A DNA stretch of 64,000 nucleotides from DAISJD01 sp036821645 (GCA_036821645.1 DAISJD010000002.1:30490-94489), one strand, 5' to 3'. Numbered from the stretch's first letter, positions 33,249 through 42,218 are shown. Made by a program: numbers and translations. The notes: generated by a model from the sequence alone, not told the origin.

Positions 33249-34718
33249 ATGAGTCTCTTAGGCCCTCTGCCGACGATCGGTCGCCATCTGGGCCTCACCA
33301 CACCCAAAGACCCGGCACCCTCGTATCGCGATCAATACCGCCCGGCGTCCTGGCGCGGCGTGCCGTTCGTGGTGCTCTCAGTCGAGGATAAGTTCGGGCG
33401 GGAAGTCGCAGTCCATAAATACCCGTTCAGGAACGGTGCATTTGCCGAGGATATCGGTCGTTCCGCCCCGGAATTTACGCTCACCGGCTATCTCATCGGC
33501 GATGACGTGATTGATCAGGCGGCGGCCTTGCGCGCCGCCTGCGAACAGCCAGGGCCGGGGGAATTGATTCACCCGATCCTGGGCCGCCTGACCCTGACCC
33601 TGCTGAAGCCGATCACCATCGGCTGGCGGTGGGATAATGGCCGGGTCGCGGAAATCCAGTTCTCATTCATCGAATCAACCGGACCGCTCTATCCGGGCAT
33701 CAGTCAAGCGACCCAGGAGGCGGTCAATCGTGCGGCGGATCGGTTGGATGCGGTCGCCCCGCAGTCCTGGGGGGATCGGATGCTGGGCTCGCTCTCCTCC
33801 GGTGCGGCCAGCGTCACAGCGACCTATAATGCGGCGAGCCTCTGGGCCAGCAATGTGCAATTGCTGATCAATGATGCGACGAACCTCATTCACTATCTGG
33901 GCTCGTTACCCGATCAAATCGGTGATCTCTTCAACGGCGGTCCCCAGCAACGGCAAACCGTGGCAGATCAGGCATCGGCGGCACGGCTGCGGGTGGCCCA
34001 GGCGATCGGTGCCATGCAGGCGACACCCTTGCCCAGTCCACGGATGGTAGCGGCGAGATCGGGTTCTATGGGCGCGCTGGTTCCGGCGATTGCCGGGGCG
34101 GTCGGCGCAAGGATCAGTGTGCCTGCATCCATTGGCTCGACCTCGGCCGCCGCGCCCAGCCTTGCAGCAAACTTCGGAACGGCGATCCAGGCGATTGCCG
34201 CCGCCCCCTTCGCAGATGCGCCCGCCTCGGCCGATCAGATCCGGCTGTTGCTGGGTCCGGCCAGTTTCAGGATCGTGCATTATACCGCGCCATCGCCGAC
34301 CGGGATCGCGATTAAAACGGCGGAGCAAGCGACGGGCGATCTTTGCCGCCGGGCCGCCCTCACGGTACTGGCCCGGATCGCGGCACAGTATCAACCGACG
34401 AGCCACGATGACGCGGTTTCGGTCCGGGATCGGGTGGCCGGGGCGATCGATGCTGAAATCGCTATCGCAGGCGATCAGGGCGAGGATGGGCCGTTTCTGG
34501 CGTTGAAGGAACTCCGCGCCGCCGTGATCCGGGATCTGACCGATCGAGGGGCCAGTCTCGCCCCGCTGACCAACGTTGCAGTGCAGGCAAGCCTGCCGGC
34601 ATCGGTGCTGGCCCAGCGGCTTTATCAGGATGCCGGTCGGACCGACCAACTGATCGCCGCAGCGACACCACTCCATCCGGCATTTATGCCTTTTGAATTT
34701 AAGGCATTGGGCCGGTGA
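33249..34718 (+). CDS. DNA circularisation protein (Mu gpN family)
   Basis: About 489 residues from MSLLGPLPT. The N-terminal domain (~20-110) is diagnostic: RPASWRGVPFVVLSVEDKFGREV, YPFRNGAFAEDIGR and FTLTGYLIGDDV, the DNA_circ_N domain of Mu gpN. The C-terminal half is helical and Ala-rich. The protein is part of the baseplate, and Mu gpN was named for its role in DNA circularisation. The MDAT start at 33237 lacks a ribosome site. Confidence 0.88.
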   Translation: MSLLGPLPTIGRHLGLTTPKDPAPSYRDQYRPASWRGVPFVVLSVEDKFGREVAVHKYPFRNGAFAEDIGRSAPEFTLTGYLIGDDVIDQAAALRAACEQPGPGELIHPILGRLTLTLLKPITIGWRWDNGRVAEIQFSFIESTGPLYPGISQATQEAVNRAADRLDAVAPQSWGDRMLGSLSSGAASVTATYNAASLWASNVQLLINDATNLIHYLGSLPDQIGDLFNGGPQQRQTVADQASAARLRVAQAIGAMQATPLPSPRMVAARSGSMGALVPAIAGAVGARISVPASIGSTSAAAPSLAANFGTAIQAIAAAPFADAPASADQIRLLLGPASFRIVHYTAPSPTGIAIKTAEQATGDLCRRAALTVLARIAAQYQPTSHDDAVSVRDRVAGAIDAEIAIAGDQGEDGPFLALKELRAAVIRDLTDRGASLAPLTNVAVQASLPASVLAQRLYQDAGRTDQLIAAATPLHPAFMPFEFKALGR

Positions 34719-34725
34719 TGGGATA

Positions 34726-35094
34726 TCAGGCTGCCGTCAGACGATAGGGCCGCACCAGGAGATCGGCGGGAATGCGCCATGCCTGAGTGATTTTCCAGAC
34801 CATATCGACATTTAACGCCCGGCGTCGGTGCAAGATCTCCGAGGCGCGATTGCCGCCGATCAACTGGGCCAGATCCTTTTGGGTGTAGCCGTTCTGGTCC
34901 ATGAAGAATTTAAGCGTCTCGATCGGTTCCGGCGCATCAATCGGGAATTTTGCCTCCTCATAATGGGCGACGAGCAACCCCAAGACTTCGAGTTCGTCAG
35001 CCTCCGGTGTGCCGGGTTCGGCGTCCCAGAGGGTGTCGATACGGGCCAAAGCTGCGGCATGGTCGGCATCGGTTCGGATGGGTTTGATGGTCAT
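34726..35094 (-). CDS. higA: HigA-family antitoxin
   Basis: 122 residues from MTIKPIRTD. The N-terminal ~50 residues carry the acidic HigA pattern (ALARIDTLWDAEPGTPEADELEVLGLLV), and residues ~65-115 the XRE HTH (TLKFFMDQNGYTQKDLAQLIG, NRASEILHRRRALNV). It follows the toxin gene by 10 bases on the same strand and would neutralise it and repress the pair by binding the palindromes at 35427-35465. Inserted against the direction of the tail operon. Confidence 0.88.
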   Translation of the reverse strand: MTIKPIRTDADHAAALARIDTLWDAEPGTPEADELEVLGLLVAHYEEAKFPIDAPEPIETLKFFMDQNGYTQKDLAQLIGGNRASEILHRRRALNVDMVWKITQAWRIPADLLVRPYRLTAA

Positions 35095-35104
35095 GGCGTG
35101 CTCC

Positions 35105-35407
35105 TCAATACTGGTCAACGGTCGCGGCATTGATCCGGTCATAATCCTTGTGGGTTCCGACGAACTTGATGAAGGCGACCGACGAGCGGAACTTGAACGC
35201 GACGATCAGGCGATAGTTCCCGCCGCAAATATCGAACACGCACCGCTCGGCATTGATCGGGCTCGCCTTCGAGAAGGTCGAAACGATGTCATCCATCGAT
35301 TGCCACTCGGCGCGTCGTGCGATTTGAAACCAAGCCTTGAGCGGCCCTTCGGTTTCCCGATGGCGGCTCCAAAACGCTTCCAGTGTGTGGCGGGCGATGA
35401 TGTTCAT
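35105..35407 (-). CDS. higB: HigB-family mRNA interferase toxin
   Basis: 100 residues from MNIIARHTL. Family features are LEAFWSRHRETEGPLKAW with WFQIAR, the DDIVSTFSKASPI helix, and the end segment FDICGGNYRLIVAFKF plus VAFIKFVGTHKDYDRI, which is the standard HigB/RelE-fold core with basic catalytic residues. HigB cleaves mRNA on the ribosome. A longer in-frame ORF extends upstream into the gpP gene's complement and is rejected, because the promoter and operators lie at 35427-35465. Confidence 0.88.
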   Translation of the reverse strand: MNIIARHTLEAFWSRHRETEGPLKAWFQIARRAEWQSMDDIVSTFSKASPINAERCVFDICGGNYRLIVAFKFRSSVAFIKFVGTHKDYDRINAATVDQY

Positions 35408-35426
35408 GACCTGAGAATGGCACAAT

Positions 35427-35465
35427 CTTCCCAAATTGGGAAGAGTATATTTCCCATTTTGGGAA
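35427..35465. promoter_or_regulatory. higBA promoter with twin TTCCCA palindromes
   Basis: Two palindromes: CTTCCCAA-A-TTGGGAAG (35427-35443) and TTCCCA-TTT-TGGGAA (35451-35465), 7 bases apart. A minus-strand -10 TATACT (complement of 35444-35449) lies between them, so bound HigA would cover the higBA promoter. The same segment is the leader of the plus-strand gpP gene (start 35492), so HigA binding might also affect late tail-gene transcription. This second effect is inference. Confidence 0.75.
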
Positions 35466-35491
35466 AATAATTCGAGAGGAGCAATACCCCC

Positions 35492-36661
35492 ATGGCCTTC
35501 GACGAACTGACGCTCATCATCGGCGATGCAATGGTGAGCGGGTGGACCTCCGTGCGCGTGACCCGTGGTATTGAGCGGTTGCCGTCCGACTTCGAGATCC
35601 AGATGACCGATCTCAGGGGCTTGGTCTCGCCGTCTACGATGGCGGCGGTCGGCGATGCGATCAAAGAGGGCGATCCCTGCCGCGTGATGCTCGGCTCTGA
35701 TCTCGTGATCACCGGCTATATCGACCGTTATGAGGTCAGTATCGGCCCAGACAGCCACACCATCTCCGTCAAGGGCCGGGGCAAATGTCAGGATCTGGTC
35801 GATTGCGCCGCCGAATGGCCTGGGATGCAGATCTCGGCTTCAACGGTCCTCGATATCGCAAAAAAACTGGCGGCCCCCTATGGCATTCAGGTCAGCGGCG
35901 ATGCCAAAGAAACCGGCCAACCTTTACCGTTTACCCATATCAATCTCGGCGAGACCGCCTACGACCTGATCGAGCGGTTTGCCCGGTTCCATGCTTTGTT
36001 GGTCTATGACGCGCCGGACGGCAATCTCATCTTGAGCCGCGTCGGCAGGGGCCGGGCGGCGAGCGGCTTTGCCGAGGGCGTCAATGTCCAACAGGCGAGC
36101 GCCAGTTTCACGATGGACCAACGCTTCAGTGAATACTTGGTCCTGGTCCAGTCGTTCGATCAGCATGCCGATGCCGGGGCGAGCGGCAATCTGATCAGCA
36201 CGATCCACGATCCGGGCGTGCCGCGTCATCGCCGCAAGATCATCATCGCGGAATCCGGCACGTCCGGCACCGGCATCGCCGCCTTGCGCGGGCAATGGGA
36301 ATGCAACCGGCGCGCCGGAAGATCGAAGCAGGTGCAATTAGTCACGGATTCCTGGCGGGATTCCGCTGGCAAGCTCTGGACGCCGAACAGCCTCGCCCGC
36401 CTCGATCTGCCGTCCCTGCGCCTCAAGGGTGTGGAGTGGATCATCGGTCAGGTGAGCTTCGAGCGCGGCGAGCAGGGCACCACGGCCACCCTGACCCTAA
36501 TGCCGCCGGAAGCCTTCTCGGTCGAACCCGGCATGATCCAGGACGGCCTGCGCGAACTGCCGGGCGGCTTTGGCGGGGCACCGTCGCTGCTGCCCGATGA
36601 CGGCAACCCGAAGCCGCGCCCCGGCTTCGAGCCGCCGCCGGTCCAATATCCGCGCGGGTAA
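35492..36661 (+). CDS. Baseplate hub protein (Mu gpP/gp44 family)
   Basis: 389 residues. Signature parts: WTSVRVTRGIERLPSDFEIQMTD near the start, the CRVMLGSDLVITGYIDRY strand, HTISVKGRGKCQDLVDCAAEW, and NLGETAYDLIERFARF with LVYDAPDGNLILSRVG. These form the ring-shaped hub at the centre of Mu-type baseplates. The C-terminus is Pro-rich. GAGAGGAG precedes the ATG. Confidence 0.9.
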   Translation: MAFDELTLIIGDAMVSGWTSVRVTRGIERLPSDFEIQMTDLRGLVSPSTMAAVGDAIKEGDPCRVMLGSDLVITGYIDRYEVSIGPDSHTISVKGRGKCQDLVDCAAEWPGMQISASTVLDIAKKLAAPYGIQVSGDAKETGQPLPFTHINLGETAYDLIERFARFHALLVYDAPDGNLILSRVGRGRAASGFAEGVNVQQASASFTMDQRFSEYLVLVQSFDQHADAGASGNLISTIHDPGVPRHRRKIIIAESGTSGTGIAALRGQWECNRRAGRSKQVQLVTDSWRDSAGKLWTPNSLARLDLPSLRLKGVEWIIGQVSFERGEQGTTATLTLMPPEAFSVEPGMIQDGLRELPGGFGGAPSLLPDDGNPKPRPGFEPPPVQYPRG

Positions 36662-36674
36662 AATAAAAGGATCG

Positions 36675-37238
36675 ATGATGGACGATATGCGCGGGCCGAT
36701 CGAACGGCTCTATCGCCGGGCCTTGCTGATGGTCGGGCGGGGCAGGATCGGGGCTGTCGATGATAGCGGCCCGGTGCAGAAAATGCAGGTCCAGCTTGGG
36801 GCCGACGAGATCCGGGATAATACGATCCGCGAGGCGGATTATGGCTTTGCCTCAAAGCCGCTGCCGGGTGCCGCCTGCATCATGGTCTTTATCGGCGGTG
36901 ATCGGGCCAATGGCTGCGTGATTGCGACCTCGGACGAACGCTATCGACCGCGCGATCTCAAAGACGGCGAGGTCATGGTCCATGATGATCTGGGCCAGAA
37001 GATTTATCTCACCCGCACCGGCATCGTGGTCAATGGGGGCGGGCTACCAATCACGATCACCAATACCCCCAAGGTGCGGATCGAGAGCAGGCTCGAAGTG
37101 ACGGGTGACATCATCGACCATTGCGACGATGGCACCGGCAAGAGCATGGACCAGATGCGCCGCATCTATGACGCCCACGGCCACACGGGCGTGCAGCGCG
37201 GCTCGGCGAAGACCGACCCGCCCGACCAACAGGAATAA
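36675..37238 (+). CDS. Baseplate spike protein (Mu gp45 family)
   Basis: 187 residues from MMDDMRGP (36675 or 36678), AAAGG upstream; the ORF extension further back overlaps gpP. N-terminal OB-fold-like region (MQVQLGADEIRDNTIREADYG, with the family QxxxxxGE/D pattern), then beta-rich GEVMVHDDLGQKIYL and NTPKVRIESRLEVTGDI typical of gp45/gpV needles. It ends DAHGHTGVQRGSAKTDPP, holding the HxH motif that binds iron at the spike tip in P2/phi92-type spikes. It pierces the outer membrane. Confidence 0.9.
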   Translation: MMDDMRGPIERLYRRALLMVGRGRIGAVDDSGPVQKMQVQLGADEIRDNTIREADYGFASKPLPGAACIMVFIGGDRANGCVIATSDERYRPRDLKDGEVMVHDDLGQKIYLTRTGIVVNGGGLPITITNTPKVRIESRLEVTGDIIDHCDDGTGKSMDQMRRIYDAHGHTGVQRGSAKTDPPDQQE

Positions 37239-37251
37239 GGGTGCCCCCGCC

Positions 37252-37701
37252 ATGTCCGACATTCGCACGATCTGGCAGACCGATCTCGGCATCGGCGACT
37301 TTGCGCCGGTTGGTGCGGGTGCCAGCCATGATATCGAAACGGCGGTTCTGCTGTCGCTCTTCTCCGATCGGGTCGCAACTGCTGACGATCCCATTCCAGA
37401 CGCGGGCCAGGGCGGCCTGATCGACCGGCGGGGTTGGTGGGGCGATGCCTATCTGCGGCGTCCCTTGGGTTCACGCCTGTGGCTGCTGGCCCGTGAGAAG
37501 CAGATCAAGGAAGTCCTGAACAAGGCGCGGGATTACTGCACCGAGGCCCTGGCCTGGATGATCGAGGATCAGATCTGCGCTCGGATCGATGTTGTCTGTG
37601 CCTTCACCGCGCGGGGGCGGATCGACATTCAGGTGATCCTGTTCCGTCGGGACGGTCGCGCGACCAATCTGCGTTACGATTACGCCTGGAAGGATGAATA
37701 G
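37252..37701 (+). CDS. Baseplate protein (Mu gp46 family)
   Basis: 149 residues from MSDIRTIWQ. The family pattern DIETAVLLSLFSDRVATADD, then DRRGWWGDAY, GSRLWLLAREKQ and a terminal strand is the gp46/T4 gp25-like wedge component. In Mu this protein helps to form the inner wedge. It is placed between gp45- and gp47-like genes as in Mu. Confidence 0.9.
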   Translation: MSDIRTIWQTDLGIGDFAPVGAGASHDIETAVLLSLFSDRVATADDPIPDAGQGGLIDRRGWWGDAYLRRPLGSRLWLLAREKQIKEVLNKARDYCTEALAWMIEDQICARIDVVCAFTARGRIDIQVILFRRDGRATNLRYDYAWKDE

Positions 37702-37703
37702 GC

Positions 37704-38834
37704 ATGCCGTTTACCCGTCCACCCCGCACCCAACTGATCAATCTGGCGAACCAGGATATTGCCGCCGGACTGGGTGATACGCTGCTGCCGGTCGCCAATA
37801 CGAGCGTTCTGGGCCTTATCTTGGCGGAATTTTCCAATCTCCATTACGGCTATCTCGACAGGATCTCTAAAGAGTCCGTGCCCTTTACCTGTTCGGATCA
37901 AACCCTCGAAGCCTGGGCCGCCTTCAAACGTGTCACCCGCATCCCCGCTGCGATCGCATCGGGCACGGTCAGTTTTTCCGGGACATCGGGGGCAATCCTG
38001 CCTGCCGGATCAGCGGTCGCCCGCAGCGACGGCACGCTGTACCGCACGCTTGCCGATGCGACGGTCGGCGCGAATAGCACCCTTAACGTCTCGGTGCAGG
38101 CGCTCAATCCCGGTGCCAGCGGCAATACCCCGGCGGGTGTGCCGATGATCCTCGGCAATGCCGTCTCGGGCATCATGGCCCAGGGGGTGGCGGTGCTCAT
38201 CACGGGCGGGTCCGATGCGGAACGCGATGACGATCTGCGCGACCGGATGCTCGCTGCCTTTGCCGCCCCGGCCCAGGGCGGGGCCAAGAATGATTATCTG
38301 ACCTGGGCGCGGGCGGTTCCGGGTGTGACCCGTGCCTGGTGCAAGCCCGGCGGGGCGGGGGCCGGGACGGTGGTGGTTTACGTCATGTTCGACGGGGCGG
38401 AGGCGGGTCAGGGCGGCTTTCCCCAAGGGTCCAACGGGGTTGCGGCCCTGGAATATCGGGCGGCCCCTGCGACCGGCGATCAATTGACTGTCGCCAACGC
38501 CTTGTTCCCGGTCCAACCGGCGACGGCCCTCGTCTTCGTCTGCGCACCGATCCCTTCACCGGTTAATTTTACCATCCAGGGCTTGACCCAGGCCGGGGCC
38601 GTTGTTCAGTCCGCCGTCTCATCCGCGATCGCCGATGTGATCCTGCGCGAGGGCTCTCCCGGCGGGGTGATCTTGGATGATGGGACGCCGGGCGGCATAC
38701 TCTATCTGTCACATATCGAGACGGCGATTGCAGCGGTGCCGGGGGTTTCCCATTTTGTCATCCAGTCCCCGACGAGCGATCTGAGTGTCGGCACCGGTCA
38801 ATTACCCGTCTTGGGGACGGTGACATGGGCATGA
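37704..38834 (+). CDS. Baseplate J-like wedge protein (Mu gp47 family)
   Basis: 376 residues. It has the central beta domain of the baseplate J family: ASGTVSFSGTSGAILPAGS, RTLADATV, ALNPGASGNTPAGVPM and GITGGSDAERDDDLRDRML-like ITGGSDAERDDDLRDRM, then WARAVPGVTRAWC. These correspond to P2 gpJ / Mu gp47, the main wedge protein. It overlaps the next gene by 10 bases. Its middle domain is also the closest match within this window to the orphan protein at 43160. Confidence 0.92.
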   Translation: MPFTRPPRTQLINLANQDIAAGLGDTLLPVANTSVLGLILAEFSNLHYGYLDRISKESVPFTCSDQTLEAWAAFKRVTRIPAAIASGTVSFSGTSGAILPAGSAVARSDGTLYRTLADATVGANSTLNVSVQALNPGASGNTPAGVPMILGNAVSGIMAQGVAVLITGGSDAERDDDLRDRMLAAFAAPAQGGAKNDYLTWARAVPGVTRAWCKPGGAGAGTVVVYVMFDGAEAGQGGFPQGSNGVAALEYRAAPATGDQLTVANALFPVQPATALVFVCAPIPSPVNFTIQGLTQAGAVVQSAVSSAIADVILREGSPGGVILDDGTPGGILYLSHIETAIAAVPGVSHFVIQSPTSDLSVGTGQLPVLGTVTWA

Positions 38835-39427
38835 ATCTCGCACATTTCACCCAAGATCAGTATGCCGCCCAATTGCGCGCCATGCTGCCGCCGGGCCGCG
38901 TCTGGCCGCGCGATCCGAACACGGTGCTGGGCCGCCTGATCACGGGCCTTGCCGGGTCGTTCTGGCGCAGTCAGAACCGGGCGAATGCCCTGGTCGATGA
39001 GGCGTTTCCAGGCACCACGAACGAGTTGCTCTCGGAATGGGAGCAATCTCTGGGCTTGCCGGATCCTTGTGCCGGACCTGGGCAAACTGTGGCGCAGCGT
39101 CGGCAACAAGTAATCGGACGCCTGACGGCGTCTGGCGGTCAATCGATCCCCTATCTGATCGCAGCAGCGGCGGCGATCCAGATCCCGATCACCATCGATC
39201 AGTTCACCCAGGCCCGCGCCGGACAGGCTCGGGCCGGTCAACCCTGCAACGGTCCCGATTGGGCCTTTGCGCTGCGCATCAACGCGCCGCAAAGCCTGCG
39301 GTCTCCGGCCCGATCCGGTTCGGCGGTGGCCGGTGATCTGCTCGTGACCTATGGCACGCAACCGCTCGCCTGTCTGCTGCGCCGGATTGCCCCTGCTCAC
39401 GCGACTCTGATCATCAACTATTATTAA
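38825..39427 (+). CDS. YmfQ/DUF2313 tail protein (Mu gp48 family)
   Basis: 200 residues. The opening QYAAQLRAMLPPGRVWPRD and LIDEAFPGTTNELLSEWEQSLGLPD-type segment (here NALVDEAFPGTTNELLSEWE) are diagnostic for the DUF2313 family, which links fibre and baseplate wedge. The C-terminal half has LIAAAAAIQIPITIDQF. An alternative start at 38831 changes two residues. Overlaps the gp47-like gene. Confidence 0.88.
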   Translation: MGMNLAHFTQDQYAAQLRAMLPPGRVWPRDPNTVLGRLITGLAGSFWRSQNRANALVDEAFPGTTNELLSEWEQSLGLPDPCAGPGQTVAQRRQQVIGRLTASGGQSIPYLIAAAAAIQIPITIDQFTQARAGQARAGQPCNGPDWAFALRINAPQSLRSPARSGSAVAGDLLVTYGTQPLACLLRRIAPAHATLIINYY

Positions 39428-39437
39428 GTGAGATCCC

Positions 39438-41204
39438 ATGAACCGAATTGACGATCCGGCGGCGTCCCAGACCCTGCCGGTGCCGGAGGCTGCCGGGAGC
39501 GAGGGATATTTTACCGAAGGCAACCCCGCGACCAGCCTGCCAGCGACCCCGATCCGCGCCTCGTGGCTGAATATGGTGCAAGAGGAACTGGCCGCAATCA
39601 CGATTGCCGGTCAGGTTGCGCGGGCGAAGGGTGTCTATGGGCAATGCCTGCGGGCGCTGCGGCGGCTCTTCTCGGGCAATGCCACGGTGATCACTGTCTC
39701 GACGGTCCTGACCCTCGATCATCTGGGTGTCGTTCAGGTCAATGCCGCCGCCGGTCCGATCACCCTGACCTTGCCGCCGACCACAGGGCTCAACATCAAT
39801 AACAGCCTGTCTCCCCTGCTCCTCAGGCTCTATCGTCTGGATAGCAGCGCCAATCTGGTCACGATCAATGCGGCCATCGGTGACACGATCAATGGCGCGG
39901 CATCGATCGCGATCCCGCCCGTTGGTCAACTCCTGCTCGACAGTGTCGGGACCGGTACATGGTCGGTGATGGGGTCTGCGCTTGCGACCAATCTCGCGGT
40001 CGGGGGCAGCATCGCCGCAAGCGGCCTCACCGTCACCGGACAATCGCCGACCTTCATCACCCCACCCCCTGGCGACAATTCGCTGCGAGGCGCGAATACC
40101 GCGTTTGTGACGAACGGGATCTTAGCCGCCATTCAAAACCTGCTGGGCTCCGTCGTCACATCGGTTAACGGGCGGATCGGTGCGGTGATCCTCTCGGTCG
40201 GCGATGTGATCGCTGCGCTGGGATTTACGCCGGTAAACAAGTCAGGGGATTCGATGGGTCCGCTGACAGTAACGACCTTGACCGCTGGCACTACTTATTT
40301 TCAGTCTAACGGCCCGATCGGAACCGCGCTTAAAGACACATCGCAGCCGCAAGACACCAAGATATGGGACTGGTTTTTTGGCCAGGGCGTTTTGACATTG
40401 CGCGCTGTGAATGATGCTTACACAGCAGCCACGTCGGTACTTCAATTTTTTCGCACTGGCTACACCACTGTCTCGGCGCAGTTCTTCGTACCCGTGACAT
40501 TCCTGTCGCCTGCGCTCAATGATAATTCGGGTCAGCCGGTGACGACCTCGATGTTGCGGAAAGCGTGCTTTATGGGTCGTCAGGTGTCTGCTTTCGGTGG
40601 CGTCGGTACGTTTGCCGTTGCGATCCCGCAGAATGTGACGGGCTGTTACTTTCGCATGATAGCCCCTGGAGGTGCGGGAGCTAATGCAAACATCAATGGA
40701 TCGACCATTGTGCAAGCACCGGGCGGTGGTGAAGGCGGATATGCTGAGGGTTATCTCGACCTGACGGGAGCAACATCTATCACCGTTGCCTTCGGCCCAC
40801 CCGGTGTTGCGAGCACAGGTGCAAATGCCGGTAACGCCACACTAACAATTGTTGGCGGCAACAGTGCTGGCCAGCTCGTTTTGAGTGGCGGGACGACAGG
40901 CGTTTACGCATCAAACGCGGTCGGCCAGGGCGGCGGTCTCGTATCAAACACAATCCCAAATACATCGCCAATATTCAGTTCTTCTGGGCAGAGCGGCAAG
41001 GTCGGACTCGGAAACCTATACGCGCAATCCGTCGGTGGATTTGGGGGTGGTGGCCGATTGGGGACGCCGGGAGCGCCATCGATTGCAGGTTCAGGCTCTG
41101 GCACCAAGGGCTCTGGCGGCGGGGGTGGCTGCTACGGCGGCACCTCGACATCGGGCGGCGATGGTGGGCAAGGGTTTGGCGAATTTAGATGGGGAGGCGC
41201 ATAA
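39438..41204 (+). CDS. Tail fibre protein with glycine-rich receptor tip
   Basis: 588 residues. N-terminal ~75 residues are the standard fibre head (RIDDPAASQTLPVPEAAG, EGYFTEGNPA, PIRASWLNMVQEELAAI). A repetitive beta shaft follows (~85-260) with DVIAALGFTPVNKSGDSM. The last ~190 residues are Gly-rich (GGEGGYAEGYLDLTGATSI, GGFGGGGRLG, GSGGGGGCYGG), like the Gly-rich adhesin domains of several phage fibres where loops contact the receptor. The tip is more AT-balanced than the rest of the gene, suggesting recombination. Confidence 0.9.
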   Translation: MNRIDDPAASQTLPVPEAAGSEGYFTEGNPATSLPATPIRASWLNMVQEELAAITIAGQVARAKGVYGQCLRALRRLFSGNATVITVSTVLTLDHLGVVQVNAAAGPITLTLPPTTGLNINNSLSPLLLRLYRLDSSANLVTINAAIGDTINGAASIAIPPVGQLLLDSVGTGTWSVMGSALATNLAVGGSIAASGLTVTGQSPTFITPPPGDNSLRGANTAFVTNGILAAIQNLLGSVVTSVNGRIGAVILSVGDVIAALGFTPVNKSGDSMGPLTVTTLTAGTTYFQSNGPIGTALKDTSQPQDTKIWDWFFGQGVLTLRAVNDAYTAATSVLQFFRTGYTTVSAQFFVPVTFLSPALNDNSGQPVTTSMLRKACFMGRQVSAFGGVGTFAVAIPQNVTGCYFRMIAPGGAGANANINGSTIVQAPGGGEGGYAEGYLDLTGATSITVAFGPPGVASTGANAGNATLTIVGGNSAGQLVLSGGTTGVYASNAVGQGGGLVSNTIPNTSPIFSSSGQSGKVGLGNLYAQSVGGFGGGGRLGTPGAPSIAGSGSGTKGSGGGGGCYGGTSTSGGDGGQGFGEFRWGGA

Positions 41205-41644
41205 TGCTTGCCAGGGTAGAAGATAGTGTCGTGACCGATGTCATCGATGAGATGATGCAGCATCACGAGGTCGATGCATCAGGTACAGTAAAAGCCATAG
41301 AAATGTTGCCGACCGATCCGGTTGCATTTTTTGGCGCTGGTGCCGACTTGATAAAAGCTCCAGACGATGTTTGTCCGGGCTGGATATACGACGGAAAAAA
41401 CTTCAAGCCACCCGAGCCAAACCTCGCTCATGCAGCGGCAACCGCGCGCATTATGCGTGACCAGATGCTATCCAGCACCGATTGGCTCATTGATCGCCAC
41501 CGCGACCAGATCGAGCAGGGCCACCCCACCAGCCTGACCGCCGACCAGTATAAATCACTGCTGGCCTACCGACAGGCCCTGCGCGACTTGCCGAAAAGTG
41601 CTGGGTTCCCACTCAACATTCAATGGCCGACTGCGCCATTTTAA
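41204..41644 (+). CDS. Tail fibre assembly-type protein
   Basis: 146 residues from MLARVEDSV, GGGGAGG eight bases before the ATG, overlapping the fibre stop (TAATG). The C-terminal half DQMLSSTDWLIDRHRDQIEQG and YKSLLAYRQALRDLPKSAGFP with INIQWP-like NIQWPTAP is the common phage tail fibre assembly chaperone ending. Location after the fibre supports a chaperone for the fibre tip. Confidence 0.75.
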   Translation: MLARVEDSVVTDVIDEMMQHHEVDASGTVKAIEMLPTDPVAFFGAGADLIKAPDDVCPGWIYDGKNFKPPEPNLAHAAATARIMRDQMLSSTDWLIDRHRDQIEQGHPTSLTADQYKSLLAYRQALRDLPKSAGFPLNIQWPTAPF

Positions 41645-41653
41645 GGAGCCGCT

Positions 41654-41926
41654 ATGACCGATACTACAATGCAACTCCTGCTTACGGTGACAGCCCTCGC
41701 CGACCAGCATGTGGATGTGGATAAGATTCAGCGCAAGGTAAACCTTGGCATCGTCTCAGATCTGGGCAAAGGAGAGGCAAACGAGGCAATTGCCGATCGT
41801 GCCTATCATTTTTTCTGCTCAATGGTGGTGCCCGATTTTGCTCTGGATATCTTCACCATGGGATCGAAGCATGTCGTCACCATCAGTCCAGCACCGGCAG
41901 CGGTAAACCCGGCACCCGCTGCATAA
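41654..41926 (+). CDS. Small hypothetical phage protein
   Basis: 90 residues; AAGGAG seven bases before the ATG. Helical, with one conserved-looking histidine run and a Pro/Ala tail (PAPAAVNPAPAA). No family recognised. It lies between the fibre chaperone and the small membrane protein at 42015. Confidence 0.5.
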   Translation: MTDTTMQLLLTVTALADQHVDVDKIQRKVNLGIVSDLGKGEANEAIADRAYHFFCSMVVPDFALDIFTMGSKHVVTISPAPAAVNPAPAA

Positions 41927-42014
41927 ACACTGTCCGTGCAACGCAGAAGCCGGAACGGCGGATAACCCGAATCATCCGCCCCAAAAATAATCAAAATTAA
42001 ATAGGAGATTTTAA

Positions 42015-42218
42015 ATGTACGACCGCCCATCAGCGATCGGCGATAGCCTTCTTGCGTCCGGCTGCGGTGTGCTTGCCATCGCGGGCACCTGGTTGCAGGA
42101 TCATATCGGATCGGCACCCCATGCCGTCATCTTCGTGGCTGGTGGCTATCTCTTGTGGCTACGCATCCGCATCGCCCGGCGCACCCTGTCGAAGCTTGAT
42201 GCTGAGCAAGCGGAATAA
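42015..42218 (+). CDS. Small membrane protein, possible holin
   Basis: 67 residues. Two hydrophobic stretches (~8-26 LLASGCGVLAIAGTWLQ and ~34-50 AVIFVAGGYLLWLRI) and a charged C-terminus (RIARRTLSKLDAEQAE) fit the size and layout of class II holins or holin-like proteins. TAGGAG precedes the ATG. Because another holin-like protein follows at 43543, the assignment is tentative. Confidence 0.5.
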   Translation: MYDRPSAIGDSLLASGCGVLAIAGTWLQDHIGSAPHAVIFVAGGYLLWLRIRIARRTLSKLDAEQAE

